Origin: GCA-002733465 sp965230525
GTDB lineage: Bacteria; Pseudomonadota; Gammaproteobacteria; Enterobacterales; Kangiellaceae
Reading direction: 5' to 3'
NCBI GenBank assembly: GCA_965230525.1
Contig: OZ246008.1
Coordinates: forward strand, 4,216,001 to 4,280,000
DNA: 64,000 nucleotides
A model generated the notes under the pieces. It had not been told where the DNA came from, made no database searches, and saw only the letters and a list, made by a program, of their open reading frames with translations. The first letter of the stretch is position 1. The number at the start of each line of letters is the position of its first letter. A program made the translations under genes and the position numbers. Positions 1-8,811 of this stretch are shown here, piece after piece.

Positions 1-183
1 ACGCTCTTAAGTCTAATCATCCTTAATATACGCATGCGAACAGTAAATTCAAGGCTAGACAGATATTATCCTGAACTTTTTAAAGAATGCCCACATAGAC
101 CCTAAGGTAGTTGCATTAGTTTGCCTTGCAACGTTAAACTCGGCGAACTCATTTTGTCACACAACGATAGGCGCAAGAGCCCA
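1..183. other. Left-edge non-coding region upstream of ygfZ
   Basis: This stretch lies upstream of ygfZ. A minus-strand reading frame opens with ATG at position 35 and runs off the left edge (about 11 codons visible), so a divergent gene may begin here. sdhE often lies divergent from ygfZ in relatives, but the visible residues are too few to identify anything. I see no clear promoter or RNA gene. Confidence 0.3.
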
Positions 184-1068
184 ATGAATGCACCCCTTTT
201 CTCTGTTTTACCAGATTACTCAGCGATTGATATCTGCGGATCGGATACAAGCAAGTTTTTACAGGGCCAATTGACCATTAACATTGAAACTCCGAGCGAA
301 CAGAAAAGTTGTCTTGCTGCAGTCTGCAATCCAAAAGGACGCGTCGTTTCGTTGTTCCATATCGTTACAATACCCGACGGGGTTAGAATCATTCTACCTA
401 CTTCGCTGGTAGAGCAAACTCAATCTCATTTAAGTAAATATGCTGTTTTTTTTAAAGTCAGTATATCAACCTGCGAAAACTTGCAGTTGGTCGGCGGACA
501 TAACCTGCCAGACACAACAATAACATCGCTGGTCAACGCAAACTTTAGGCTTTATCAAGCCAATGAGCATCCACTTTGGTTTATCGAACTGGGCGCAAAA
601 GACAGTATTGAGGCTATAGCAAAATCCGCTGAAATCGATTTTACAGATGATCCTAATTATTGGTTCGAATGTTTGGCAAGCCATAAGATTTGCTGGCTGT
701 CTGAAAAAACTTCTGGCGAGTACTTACCTCATAATTTGGATTTGCCTCAGCTCCAGGCTGTCGATTTCAACAAGGGCTGCTTTACCGGCCAAGAAGTCAT
801 CGCGCGAATGCATTACAAAGGTAAGCTTAAGCAACATCTTAGATTATTGCACTCGAAACTGCCTGTTGAAAATGGTCCGGCACTGACTCAATCAGCCGCC
901 ACCTGCAAGCTGTTACAACAACAAAGCTCGGTCGGCGAAGTCGTTTGTAGTAGCCTGTCCAAGCAAAAACGTTGGATAGTTCTCGCTTTGGTCAAAGAAA
1001 GCGCAAATTTTCAGCAAAATTTTACGGTTAATTTTGAAAATAGTCCTATACTTGAATTAGTCGAATAA
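184..1068 (+). CDS. ygfZ: YgfZ-type folate-binding protein (Fe-S cluster repair/assembly)
   Basis: 294-aa member of the YgfZ/GcvT-like family, a tetrahydrofolate-binding fold that helps assemble or repair iron-sulfur enzymes. The family signature KGCFTGQE is clear in the C-terminal half, followed by a basic HYKGKLK stretch. The N-terminal part has the usual SDTSKFLQGQLTI segment near residue 20, where the barrel begins. The frame stays open upstream to a TTG at 121, but the ATG at 184 starts a protein that aligns with the family start (MNAPLFSVLPDYSAI), so 184 is preferred. It stands alone, 54 bp ahead of the HDOD gene on the same strand. No MnmE or other partner is nearby. Confidence 0.9.
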   Translation: MNAPLFSVLPDYSAIDICGSDTSKFLQGQLTINIETPSEQKSCLAAVCNPKGRVVSLFHIVTIPDGVRIILPTSLVEQTQSHLSKYAVFFKVSISTCENLQLVGGHNLPDTTITSLVNANFRLYQANEHPLWFIELGAKDSIEAIAKSAEIDFTDDPNYWFECLASHKICWLSEKTSGEYLPHNLDLPQLQAVDFNKGCFTGQEVIARMHYKGKLKQHLRLLHSKLPVENGPALTQSAATCKLLQQQSSVGEVVCSSLSKQKRWIVLALVKESANFQQNFTVNFENSPILELVE

Positions 1069-1122
1069 CTACTTGAACACGCTCATGTTTTTACCGTGTT
1101 CTGACCAATAAAAGTTGATCCT

Positions 1123-1959
1123 ATGAGTCTAGAACAAGATTTTCTCAATGAACTCGTCGATGCGATTAAAAACGATCGATTGACCCTACCAACCTTACCA
1201 GAGGTTGCACTTAAAATTCGCGATGCTGTGAGTGACCCAGAAGTTAACTCGAGTACGCTCTCGACAGTTATCGGACAAGATGCAGCACTAGCGGCCCGCA
1301 TTATCAAAGTTGCCAACAGTCCACTGCTTAGAGGTGCGGTAACGGTCGATAATTTACAACTAGCTATCACTCGAATGGGGATTAATTTCGTTCGAAATTT
1401 AGCAACCGGCTTAGCAATGGAACAAATGTTTCAGGCCACTCATGATGCGGTAGACAAGCGGCTGCGACGCTCTTGGGAACACTCCTTAGAAGTTGCATCG
1501 ATAAGTCATGTGCTAGCAAGCCACTTCACAAAATTAAAGCCCGATCAAGCGACCCTGGCAGGCCTCGTTCATGAAATTGGGATTTTACCTATCTTAACGC
1601 TTGCAGAAGATAACCCAGAAATATTGGAGCAAGAAATTGTTCTCGATAAGATAATCCAGCGTCTACACGGCAAAGTAGGAAAAGCCATCATGAAGGCTTG
1701 GGAATTTCCAGAAGAATTAAGGGATGTGCCGCTTGGCTGTACTGATTTTACGCGTGATTCCGGCCCAGTTGCGGACTATGTTGATGTGGTCACGGTAGCC
1801 AAAATTCAAAGTTACACGAGTGAAAACACACCTTACCCTGATCTTGATATTGCCACCGTTCCCGCGTTTACAAAACTTGGACTGGCAGGTGAAGTCGATG
1901 TGCATGAAGTGGATGAGTTGGCAGAAGAACTTGAAGATGCGCGGCAAGCATTGGCTTAA
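1123..1959 (+). CDS. HDOD domain signalling protein
   Basis: 278-aa cytoplasmic protein made almost wholly of one HDOD domain, an HD-related fold that has lost the phosphohydrolase metal site and serves as a signalling or scaffold module in many gammaproteobacteria. Seen: the N-terminal LTLPTLPEVALKIRD motif, then QDAALAARIIKVANSP and LAGLVHEIGILPIL, all typical of HDOD. There is no fused receiver, GGDEF or EAL domain, so the output partner is unknown. The last 30 residues are acidic. It may be co-transcribed with ygfZ, though the 54-bp gap contains a GAACACG/CGTGTTC inverted repeat (1075-1101) that could reduce read-through. Confidence 0.88.
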   Translation: MSLEQDFLNELVDAIKNDRLTLPTLPEVALKIRDAVSDPEVNSSTLSTVIGQDAALAARIIKVANSPLLRGAVTVDNLQLAITRMGINFVRNLATGLAMEQMFQATHDAVDKRLRRSWEHSLEVASISHVLASHFTKLKPDQATLAGLVHEIGILPILTLAEDNPEILEQEIVLDKIIQRLHGKVGKAIMKAWEFPEELRDVPLGCTDFTRDSGPVADYVDVVTVAKIQSYTSENTPYPDLDIATVPAFTKLGLAGEVDVHEVDELAEELEDARQALA

Positions 1960-2158
1960 TAGGGCAGTCTATCGACGCTGGTGATTGATTTTTTAGACGC
2001 AGGTTGAAGCAAATTCAATGAAACCACTTAGCTCATCTCATTTCAACAACGCTCTCCTAAGGCAATGTGGTTCTCAAAAAGCTCTCTTTGTAATTGCTGT
2101 AGGAATAAAAACGCCCAGCTGTTCCAGTGCAAATTGTCAAAATGGGAGATGTTGGTAG

Positions 2159-5100
2159 ATGCGGTCTCTTACTGTAAAAAGTTTGCTTCGTTTTTACGTT
2201 GCTAGTTTTCTAATTATACCTTTTCTAATTACCCCTAAGTTGCTAATGGCAACCGAAGTTGTCAACTCCAGCGTTCCAGGCACTGGCACCTATACCGTGC
2301 CTGCCGACGACCAGCTGACTATTGTTATAGTAGGCGGTGAAGGCGGTGGTGGTTCAACTACCCGCGGAGGACAAGGCGCAAGCGTAACTGGCGTGTTCAA
2401 TGTCTCAGCGGGTGATGTGGTGAGCTATGTTGTTGGCGCTGGAAGCCTAGCTGCCAACAGCGCTGGCGGTGGCGGCAGTACGGGAGTATTCATTAACAAC
2501 ACCCTAGTCATGGTTGCCGGCGGTGGCGGTGGTGGTGACAATAGTAATAATGCGTTTGGTCTAGGAGCCAACACGACCACAAATGGTGACAGTGGCACCG
2601 GCGGATCTGCTGGCGCGGGCGGCACCGCTGGTGCTGGTGGCGGCTCGTCAAACGGTGCAGCTGGCGGCGGGGGAATAAATTCTGCCGGAGCCAATCAAGG
2701 AGCAGTGCAAGGCGGGCAACCTGCTGATTTAGACCCCAGTGATGGTGTTACTTTTGTTGCGGGCGGCGCAGGCGGTTCGGGCTCATCAGCCGGCGGTGGC
2801 GGATTTACCAGCGGCGGTGGCGGTGGCCCTACTTACTGGCCTGGCGGCGGCGGAGGATACTCTGGCGGCGGTGCCGGTGGTGCTGGCGGACGAGCTGGTG
2901 GAGGCGGGTCATTCTTGGCAACCGGTATCAGTAGTTATGTCAGCGGCTCAATAACCGCAGGAGCCAATGGCGCAGCAACAGGAGGTTCAGGAGTCGATGG
3001 TGCCGATGGCTCGATCACAATTAATGACACCACAATACCACCAATTAGCGGCCTAATTGGTGAATGGCGATTCGACGAGTTGTTTTGGAATGGTACCAAT
3101 AGTGAAGTTTTGGATTCTTCCGGAAACGATTTACACCTTACCGCATTTGATGCACTTACCGGCAATTCTGACCCGGCAATTCCTGGCGATCCGGGAACCT
3201 GTAGTTATGGCGTATTTAATGGCTCTGTAAGTTTTATCCAATTAGATGATGACACGAGCACAGCTGACTCGTTGCTTGACATTCCCAACACCTTAACCGT
3301 GACCACCTGGATTAATACTAATGTTATTCCGACTTCAGGATTAAAGTCGATTTTGTCCAAAGATGAAAATTATGAGTTTCATATTAACTCCTCTGGTCAA
3401 ATCTATTGGTGGTGGCGTTGGGATACATTAACCACAACAGGCCCAAGTTTAACCATCAATCAATGGCACCATATAGCCATCACTTGGCGAAGCGGCGAAC
3501 AAGTAATTTACATTGACGGGGTCGAACGAGCAAGGTCAGCAGTGACCGGCACTCTTGATATTAATAATGACCCACTACAAGTCGGTCAGGACTTAGCTAT
3601 CCCTGAGCGATTTTTTGATGGCGAAATCGATGAGGTCAGGATTTATGAAAATTTTCTGGATGTCACTCAGATAAATCAAATCATGAACGAAACTCGTCCC
3701 TGTATTTCTTCAGGAGTCTGCACCTTAACCTTTGAAGATAATTTCAATACAGCGACATACAATAACAGCACAGGCTCCCAACCATGGGCTTCGGATTGGA
3801 TAGAAACCGATGACGACGGTTCAGTCAATGGTGGCAATATACAAATTTCAGGTGGCGAGCTACAAATGGACGATGCGCCAAACAGCGGCGGAGAACCAGG
3901 CCTTGAGCGAGAACTGAATCTAAACAATTATATAACTGCATTTATTACTGTCGATTTAGATACTTCTGGAAATTTAGAAAACGGTGATCGATTTGATGTA
4001 TCCGCATCAAGCGACGGCGGCGCTAATTATACAGTTTTAGCCTCTTTTTCAGACGACTTTTCAGGTACTTATAGCTACGATTTGTCTCCTTATATGGCCA
4101 GCAACACTCGCATTAGATTCCGAGTCGAAAATGGCTATGGCGGTGGCGGTGAAAGAATCGATATTGATAACGTGCGTATAACCGGGCTGCGCAATTGTGG
4201 TCCCGATCACTTTAGAATTATTCACGATGGCTCCGGAATCAACTGCCTAATGGAAGCCATAACCATTCGAGCTGAAAACGCAGATGGTAGTTTAGTGACT
4301 GACTATGCAGGAAATTTAAATTTATCCACCAGTACTAATAATGGGAATTGGACAACGACCAATGAAGGTGGAACCAGCACTGACCTAGCCAATGGAACTC
4401 TCAATGATACAGCGGGTGACAATGACGGTGCGGCTGTTTATCAATTTGCTGCAGCAGATGGTGGAACCGTGACTCTGTATTTAGAAGATACTGTGGCCGA
4501 AACCACCAATATTAATTTAGCTGATAGTGGTGTTGTCGATGATGGCACCGAAGGCGACATCACCTTTCGCCCGTTTGGCTTTGTTTTTAGTCCTGACCCT
4601 GTAGTGACACAAGTCGCTGGACGACCATTTGACTTGACTCTAACCGCGGCAGGGCAAACCCCAAGCCAAGCAGAATGTGGCGTCATCGAAGAGTATTCCG
4701 GAGTGCGAAGCATCAATTTTTGGAACAGCTACTCAGATCCCACAACAAGCCCCACAGCAGTGTCCATCAATGGCAACAATATCGCCAGTAGCGAAGCGCT
4801 TTCCAGCGCTCAGAACACCACTTTCACAAATGGTGTTGCAACCGTATCTGTGCTTTACAACGATGTCGGTGAAATCAGTATTTCAGCCAAAGATGAAATT
4901 GACGTCGGCGATCCGCCTTCAGGGTCAACGGATGAAATAATTGGTGGGATCAACCCTTTCGTTGTCAGGCCTTTCGGCTTTGACATTCAAGTAACCGGCT
5001 CACCCTACGCTGATGGTTCAGGCAATAGCGCAGTCTTTAGATCGGCAGATGCGCCCTTTGATATGACCTTGCGCTCAGTTCTTTGGCAAGCGGCAGATGA

Positions 5101-6328
5101 TCTTGATAACGATGGATTCCCTGACCCATTCATCGACTCGAATGCCGATGGGATTCCTGATAGCGGCGGTGACTTAAGTGACAACGGCGTTACGCCAAAT
5201 CTCGCTAATACGCCGGGTACGATCAATCTTACTCCGCAAGCGTTGTTCATCACTAATTCAAATGGATCTTTAACCACCACTTCAATCGCAAATGCCTCAT
5301 TTGTTGCTCCGGGCTTTACGGATGAAGGCACTTATTCCTTTTCTCAAAGCTGGAATGAAGTCGGCGTATTGCAAATCGATGCCTTGAGCACAGATTACAT
5401 GGGAGGCGGCGAAAACGTTTCAGGGCAACGCATTAACATCGGCCGTTTTGTCCCAGACCACTACCAGATTGGCGCTCCAGTGATCGTTGAGCAATGTGGC
5501 GGGTTTAGCTATGCAGGATTTTTTGATGGAGTTAATGCCGGTCTCGACAAATCAGGTCAAACCTTCCAAGTTTCTGGATCAATCACAGCACAAAATTCGA
5601 CTAATGGCACCACTCAAAATTATCAAAACCAGTTTGCTAAGTTAACCGCCGCTAATCTTATTGCGAGTGGCTTCGATACCAGCAACACGATTGCTGCAAC
5701 GGGTCGAGTCAACTTTAGCTCTAATCCACTTGCTTTTTTGAGTGGCGTTTCAAATTATTCTGATCCGGCTGTCGATTATCAACACGATCTACTCGCCGCA
5801 CCTTTTTCTCTTAGAGTTGATCTTCAGGCTACAGATTCTGACTCTGTTACTAGCGCTGTTGCCAACTCTAACTCATTTGAAGTCAGACTCGGCCGACTAA
5901 GGTTAATCGATAGTTATGGCCCTGAAGTGGCTGCTTTAGAAATGCAGGTTATCAGTGAATATTATGACGGAACCAATTGGACCTTGAATACCGCTGATAG
6001 CTGTACCACTTATATTGATGCAAACGCCAGTTTTGATGCCACAAGCTACACCGATCAACTCAATAGCGGCGAAACGACAATAACCTCCCCCAATGCTGTC
6101 ACCAACATCGTCAACGGTCAATCAGTCGTAGGTGCTGGAATAGGCTTTAGTCCACCTGGCGATGGAAATTACGGCAGTGTAATGATTAACTATGACCTGA
6201 CTAGTCAACCATGGCTGCAGTTTGACTGGGACGCTGATAACAATCATGACACACCCGCCGCTACCTTGAACTTTGGTTATTACCGAGGCAGCGACAGGGT
6301 CATCTATTGGCGAGAAGTGAGAAACTAA
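2159..6328 (+). CDS. Large secreted MshQ-like protein (Gly-rich, LamG, DUF6701)
   Basis: 1389-aa exported protein. A signal peptide covers about residues 1-32 (hydrophobic run ending LLMATEV). Next comes GTYTVPADDQLTIVIVGG and a strongly glycine-rich segment, about residues 45-290, resembling the Gly_rich_2 type. A LamG/concanavalin-like domain follows at about 297-515 (GLIGEWRFDE, IYIDGVERARS, GEIDEVRIYENFL). A beta-rich jelly-roll-like segment covers about 520-680. The remainder, about 683-1389, matches the DUF6701 region of MSHA biogenesis protein MshQ, with repeated RPFGF motifs and a terminal YYRGSDRVIYWREV. In other bacteria MshQ closes an MSHA pilus locus. No other pilus gene is present here, so its partner is unknown. 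Adhesin or surface protein is an inference. It converges on the acylase gene with an 11-bp gap. Confidence 0.85.
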   Translation: MRSLTVKSLLRFYVASFLIIPFLITPKLLMATEVVNSSVPGTGTYTVPADDQLTIVIVGGEGGGGSTTRGGQGASVTGVFNVSAGDVVSYVVGAGSLAANSAGGGGSTGVFINNTLVMVAGGGGGGDNSNNAFGLGANTTTNGDSGTGGSAGAGGTAGAGGGSSNGAAGGGGINSAGANQGAVQGGQPADLDPSDGVTFVAGGAGGSGSSAGGGGFTSGGGGGPTYWPGGGGGYSGGGAGGAGGRAGGGGSFLATGISSYVSGSITAGANGAATGGSGVDGADGSITINDTTIPPISGLIGEWRFDELFWNGTNSEVLDSSGNDLHLTAFDALTGNSDPAIPGDPGTCSYGVFNGSVSFIQLDDDTSTADSLLDIPNTLTVTTWINTNVIPTSGLKSILSKDENYEFHINSSGQIYWWWRWDTLTTTGPSLTINQWHHIAITWRSGEQVIYIDGVERARSAVTGTLDINNDPLQVGQDLAIPERFFDGEIDEVRIYENFLDVTQINQIMNETRPCISSGVCTLTFEDNFNTATYNNSTGSQPWASDWIETDDDGSVNGGNIQISGGELQMDDAPNSGGEPGLERELNLNNYITAFITVDLDTSGNLENGDRFDVSASSDGGANYTVLASFSDDFSGTYSYDLSPYMASNTRIRFRVENGYGGGGERIDIDNVRITGLRNCGPDHFRIIHDGSGINCLMEAITIRAENADGSLVTDYAGNLNLSTSTNNGNWTTTNEGGTSTDLANGTLNDTAGDNDGAAVYQFAAADGGTVTLYLEDTVAETTNINLADSGVVDDGTEGDITFRPFGFVFSPDPVVTQVAGRPFDLTLTAAGQTPSQAECGVIEEYSGVRSINFWNSYSDPTTSPTAVSINGNNIASSEALSSAQNTTFTNGVATVSVLYNDVGEISISAKDEIDVGDPPSGSTDEIIGGINPFVVRPFGFDIQVTGSPYADGSGNSAVFRSADAPFDMTLRSVLWQAADDLDNDGFPDPFIDSNADGIPDSGGDLSDNGVTPNLANTPGTINLTPQALFITNSNGSLTTTSIANASFVAPGFTDEGTYSFSQSWNEVGVLQIDALSTDYMGGGENVSGQRINIGRFVPDHYQIGAPVIVEQCGGFSYAGFFDGVNAGLDKSGQTFQVSGSITAQNSTNGTTQNYQNQFAKLTAANLIASGFDTSNTIAATGRVNFSSNPLAFLSGVSNYSDPAVDYQHDLLAAPFSLRVDLQATDSDSVTSAVANSNSFEVRLGRLRLIDSYGPEVAALEMQVISEYYDGTNWTLNTADSCTTYIDANASFDATSYTDQLNSGETTITSPNAVTNIVNGQSVVGAGIGFSPPGDGNYGSVMINYDLTSQPWLQFDWDADNNHDTPAATLNFGYYRGSDRVIYWREVRN

Positions 6329-6339
6329 CAGCTCGCTTT

Positions 6340-8736
6340 TTAGGGCGTGAAGACTAGCTCACTGGCCAGATTTTCTTGCACGGCTTGTGGCGTGGTGTAG
6401 TGTCGACGAAACTTCCCTAAAGCATAATCGAGAGCTTGGTCATCATAGTGCTCATCGCTGACGATCCCGGACTGGCCTGTAGGTAAAATTCCCCAGCTCT
6501 TGTTGGGGTCAGAAAAATCGATTACTCGACGAGTTGAAGGTCCCATCATAACTTTTAAATCATCACCGTTAAGCACAAACTTTAGATTATTGATTGCTTC
6601 AATTCCCGCTTCACTCGGCAAAGGCCCAACGTTAAAAAGTTTATCCAAAGGAGACACTTTTCCGAGGGGGTGCTCATGTACCATTTTTACATCAAACTCC
6701 CAAGCCCAATCGGCTGTGTTTTCTCCAAATCGCTTTTTCAAAAACTGAATAGTCTCTCGCCATGCTGTCGCTATCAGTTCTTCTCGCGTTTCTCGTCTTG
6801 ATGTATTGATGTTATCCCACCACGGTGAATCTGGATTGTCTAAGATTTTCCATATTGAACGGTCCATTAAAAACCCAAATTGAAAATTTTTGTACAACGA
6901 CTTTCCAAGTTCGTCCTGCATAGCAAGGCGCATTAGGGCAATTCTAAATCGAGTATAAATTGTTGCCCCCACCTGTTTGGGAGAATGATTACCTTGCCAT
7001 TGAGTCAAAATATTAAGTGCTTTCGATTCGAGTGAGGTTAATTTTTGCCCGTTTAATACTGGAAGAGTCACTTGCTTAAAAAATATTGCTGTTGGCGTTA
7101 TATTATCCATTAACATTTTTTTCATATCGTCAGGGTTAAACTTTTCTTTGCTAGATAACAATTCAATAATTCGACTCGGCCGATCGGTGGGCGAATAATA
7201 GCCAGGTACTAAACCTGCTCCTCGATCGGCAGGCTGGTTATTAGCCGAATAAAGATACCCAGAAGCAGGGTTTACTTGTTGCGGGTTTTGGGAAAAATCG
7301 TAATAACCCAAAATATCGTCTCTACCCGTTGCACCATCGAGGATAAATTTGGGATTAACATGAGGCGGTCTTATCGGTAGTCTAGCACTAGCCCACCATG
7401 CAATATCTCCAGATTTATTGGCATACATCAGATTCAAACCCGGTGCATGAATTTTGGCCGCAGCTTGACCGGCTTTTTCAACAGTGTTTGCATGGGGAAG
7501 CTGATAAAATGCTTGCATCATGTCATTGCTGGTATCCAAAAATGTCCACCATAAAGCCAAGGGCTGTTTGGCTTTATCTAGACCATATTTACTACCAGGA
7601 ATATCATCAAAAATTTGATTGATAATGTTGCCATGTCGGGAAGATTTTATTTGTAACTCGACACTTTCAGCGTCCTTTACCAGTATAGTTTCTGTGTGAA
7701 ATTCAAAATCCTTCCATTGATCAATTGCTAAATATTGGTTGGGGTTATTAGGGTTTAATCGTTCCGCATATAGATCCATGTCATCATTTTCGAACATCGT
7801 AAGTCCCCAAGCATGCTCAGGTGTTTGTCCTAGCAATGCTAGTGGCACTAATGCGAGAAAATGACCATAGACATTGGTGGTCGGCGACCTTAACTGAGCT
7901 TCATACCAAACAGCAGGTTGACTAAATGCAATGTGTGGATCGTTGACTAACATCGCACTCCCAGACTCACTTCTTTGCGGCGCAATCAGCCAACTATTGC
8001 TGCCATGGATTAGACCAGATGATTGTAAACTCTCTACCATACTGCTCACCGCAGTGGAGACTTTTTCTGTCAGTATGGGATCGACAGGGATCTGTTCAAA
8101 GCCCGGAGTATACAAAATCCCCAAGTCCTTAAGGTAAGCTTGCCCTAGTTTTTGCGATAAATGATGCACCAGCGGATCGTCTCGCAGCCCTTGCGCAAAA
8201 GAAAACGACATATAGCCAGCAATAGAGGCGATATCATCGAGTGTATAACGATGTTTAGGCATACCCACGATATCGAATTCGATTGGTGTCGTTCCGGTTT
8301 CGACGAAATGATTAACCCCGTCCAAATAGCTTTGCATGATCGCAATCATTTGAGGCTCTGCTCGCTGTTTCACCGCTTCGACCCATTGTTTAGCAAACTT
8401 TCCTATACCAAGAGTTCGGAAAAGTTTATCGACACCAACAAGCTCTGCACCTAACACTTCTGCCAACTTACCTTGAGAAAGTCTTCGCGTCATTTCCATT
8501 TGAAACAAACGATCTTGTGCATGCAAATAGCCAAAAGCACGATACAAATCTAAATCATTTTGTGCATCAATATGCGGTACACCCAAATGATCAAATTGAA
8601 CCTTTACCTCTTCTTTTAAACCAACGAGCTTTATCACTCCTTCACGTGTTGGTTTCTTGGAGTTTAAGTAAACGATCCCACCGGCTGTTGACAGTGTTCC
8701 GACAACTAATACAGCTAACAATAGTTTTTTTATCAT
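6340..8736 (-). CDS. Penicillin acylase family protein (Ntn-hydrolase)
   Basis: 798-aa exported member of the penicillin/acyl-homoserine-lactone acylase family. These enzymes are made as one chain that cuts itself into alpha and beta subunits, and the new N-terminal serine hydrolyses amide bonds. An N-terminal hydrophobic segment (about residues 5-22) suggests a signal peptide or anchor. The alpha part has the usual GVPHIDAQNDLDLYRAFGY start. The nucleophile is Ser246 in the GSNSWLI motif. The expected FENDDMDLY and NPDSPWWD segments of the beta chain are present, so it looks intact. Substrate cannot be read from sequence: beta-lactams, AHLs and other N-acyl amides are all possible. It follows the lipase gene on the same strand but a terminator separates them. 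Confidence 0.88.
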   Translation of the reverse strand: MIKKLLLAVLVVGTLSTAGGIVYLNSKKPTREGVIKLVGLKEEVKVQFDHLGVPHIDAQNDLDLYRAFGYLHAQDRLFQMEMTRRLSQGKLAEVLGAELVGVDKLFRTLGIGKFAKQWVEAVKQRAEPQMIAIMQSYLDGVNHFVETGTTPIEFDIVGMPKHRYTLDDIASIAGYMSFSFAQGLRDDPLVHHLSQKLGQAYLKDLGILYTPGFEQIPVDPILTEKVSTAVSSMVESLQSSGLIHGSNSWLIAPQRSESGSAMLVNDPHIAFSQPAVWYEAQLRSPTTNVYGHFLALVPLALLGQTPEHAWGLTMFENDDMDLYAERLNPNNPNQYLAIDQWKDFEFHTETILVKDAESVELQIKSSRHGNIINQIFDDIPGSKYGLDKAKQPLALWWTFLDTSNDMMQAFYQLPHANTVEKAGQAAAKIHAPGLNLMYANKSGDIAWWASARLPIRPPHVNPKFILDGATGRDDILGYYDFSQNPQQVNPASGYLYSANNQPADRGAGLVPGYYSPTDRPSRIIELLSSKEKFNPDDMKKMLMDNITPTAIFFKQVTLPVLNGQKLTSLESKALNILTQWQGNHSPKQVGATIYTRFRIALMRLAMQDELGKSLYKNFQFGFLMDRSIWKILDNPDSPWWDNINTSRRETREELIATAWRETIQFLKKRFGENTADWAWEFDVKMVHEHPLGKVSPLDKLFNVGPLPSEAGIEAINNLKFVLNGDDLKVMMGPSTRRVIDFSDPNKSWGILPTGQSGIVSDEHYDDQALDYALGKFRRHYTTPQAVQENLASELVFTP

Positions 8737-8751
8737 GAGTAATAAATATCC

Positions 8752-8780
8752 AAAAAAAAAGCCCCGACAAGTCGAGGCTT
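8752..8780 (-). terminator. Rho-independent terminator after the lipase gene
   Basis: On the minus strand an 8-bp stem (GCCTCGAC/GTCGGGGC, one G-U pair, 2-nt loop) is followed by a run of nine T. It lies 30 bp beyond the stop of the lipase gene and just upstream of the acylase start, so the two genes are probably separate transcripts. Confidence 0.9.
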
Positions 8781-8811
8781 AGTTTATTTTAAATTTCTCT
8801 ATCAGAGCAAC

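Noticed and set aside
1..35. Possible divergent gene (sdhE-like) at the left edge
   Set aside because: Only about 11 codons are visible and they do not match the SdhE start well.
2425..2694. Proline-rich open frame antisense to the glycine-rich segment
   Set aside because: It is the mirror of GGN glycine codons; no ribosome site or family similarity.
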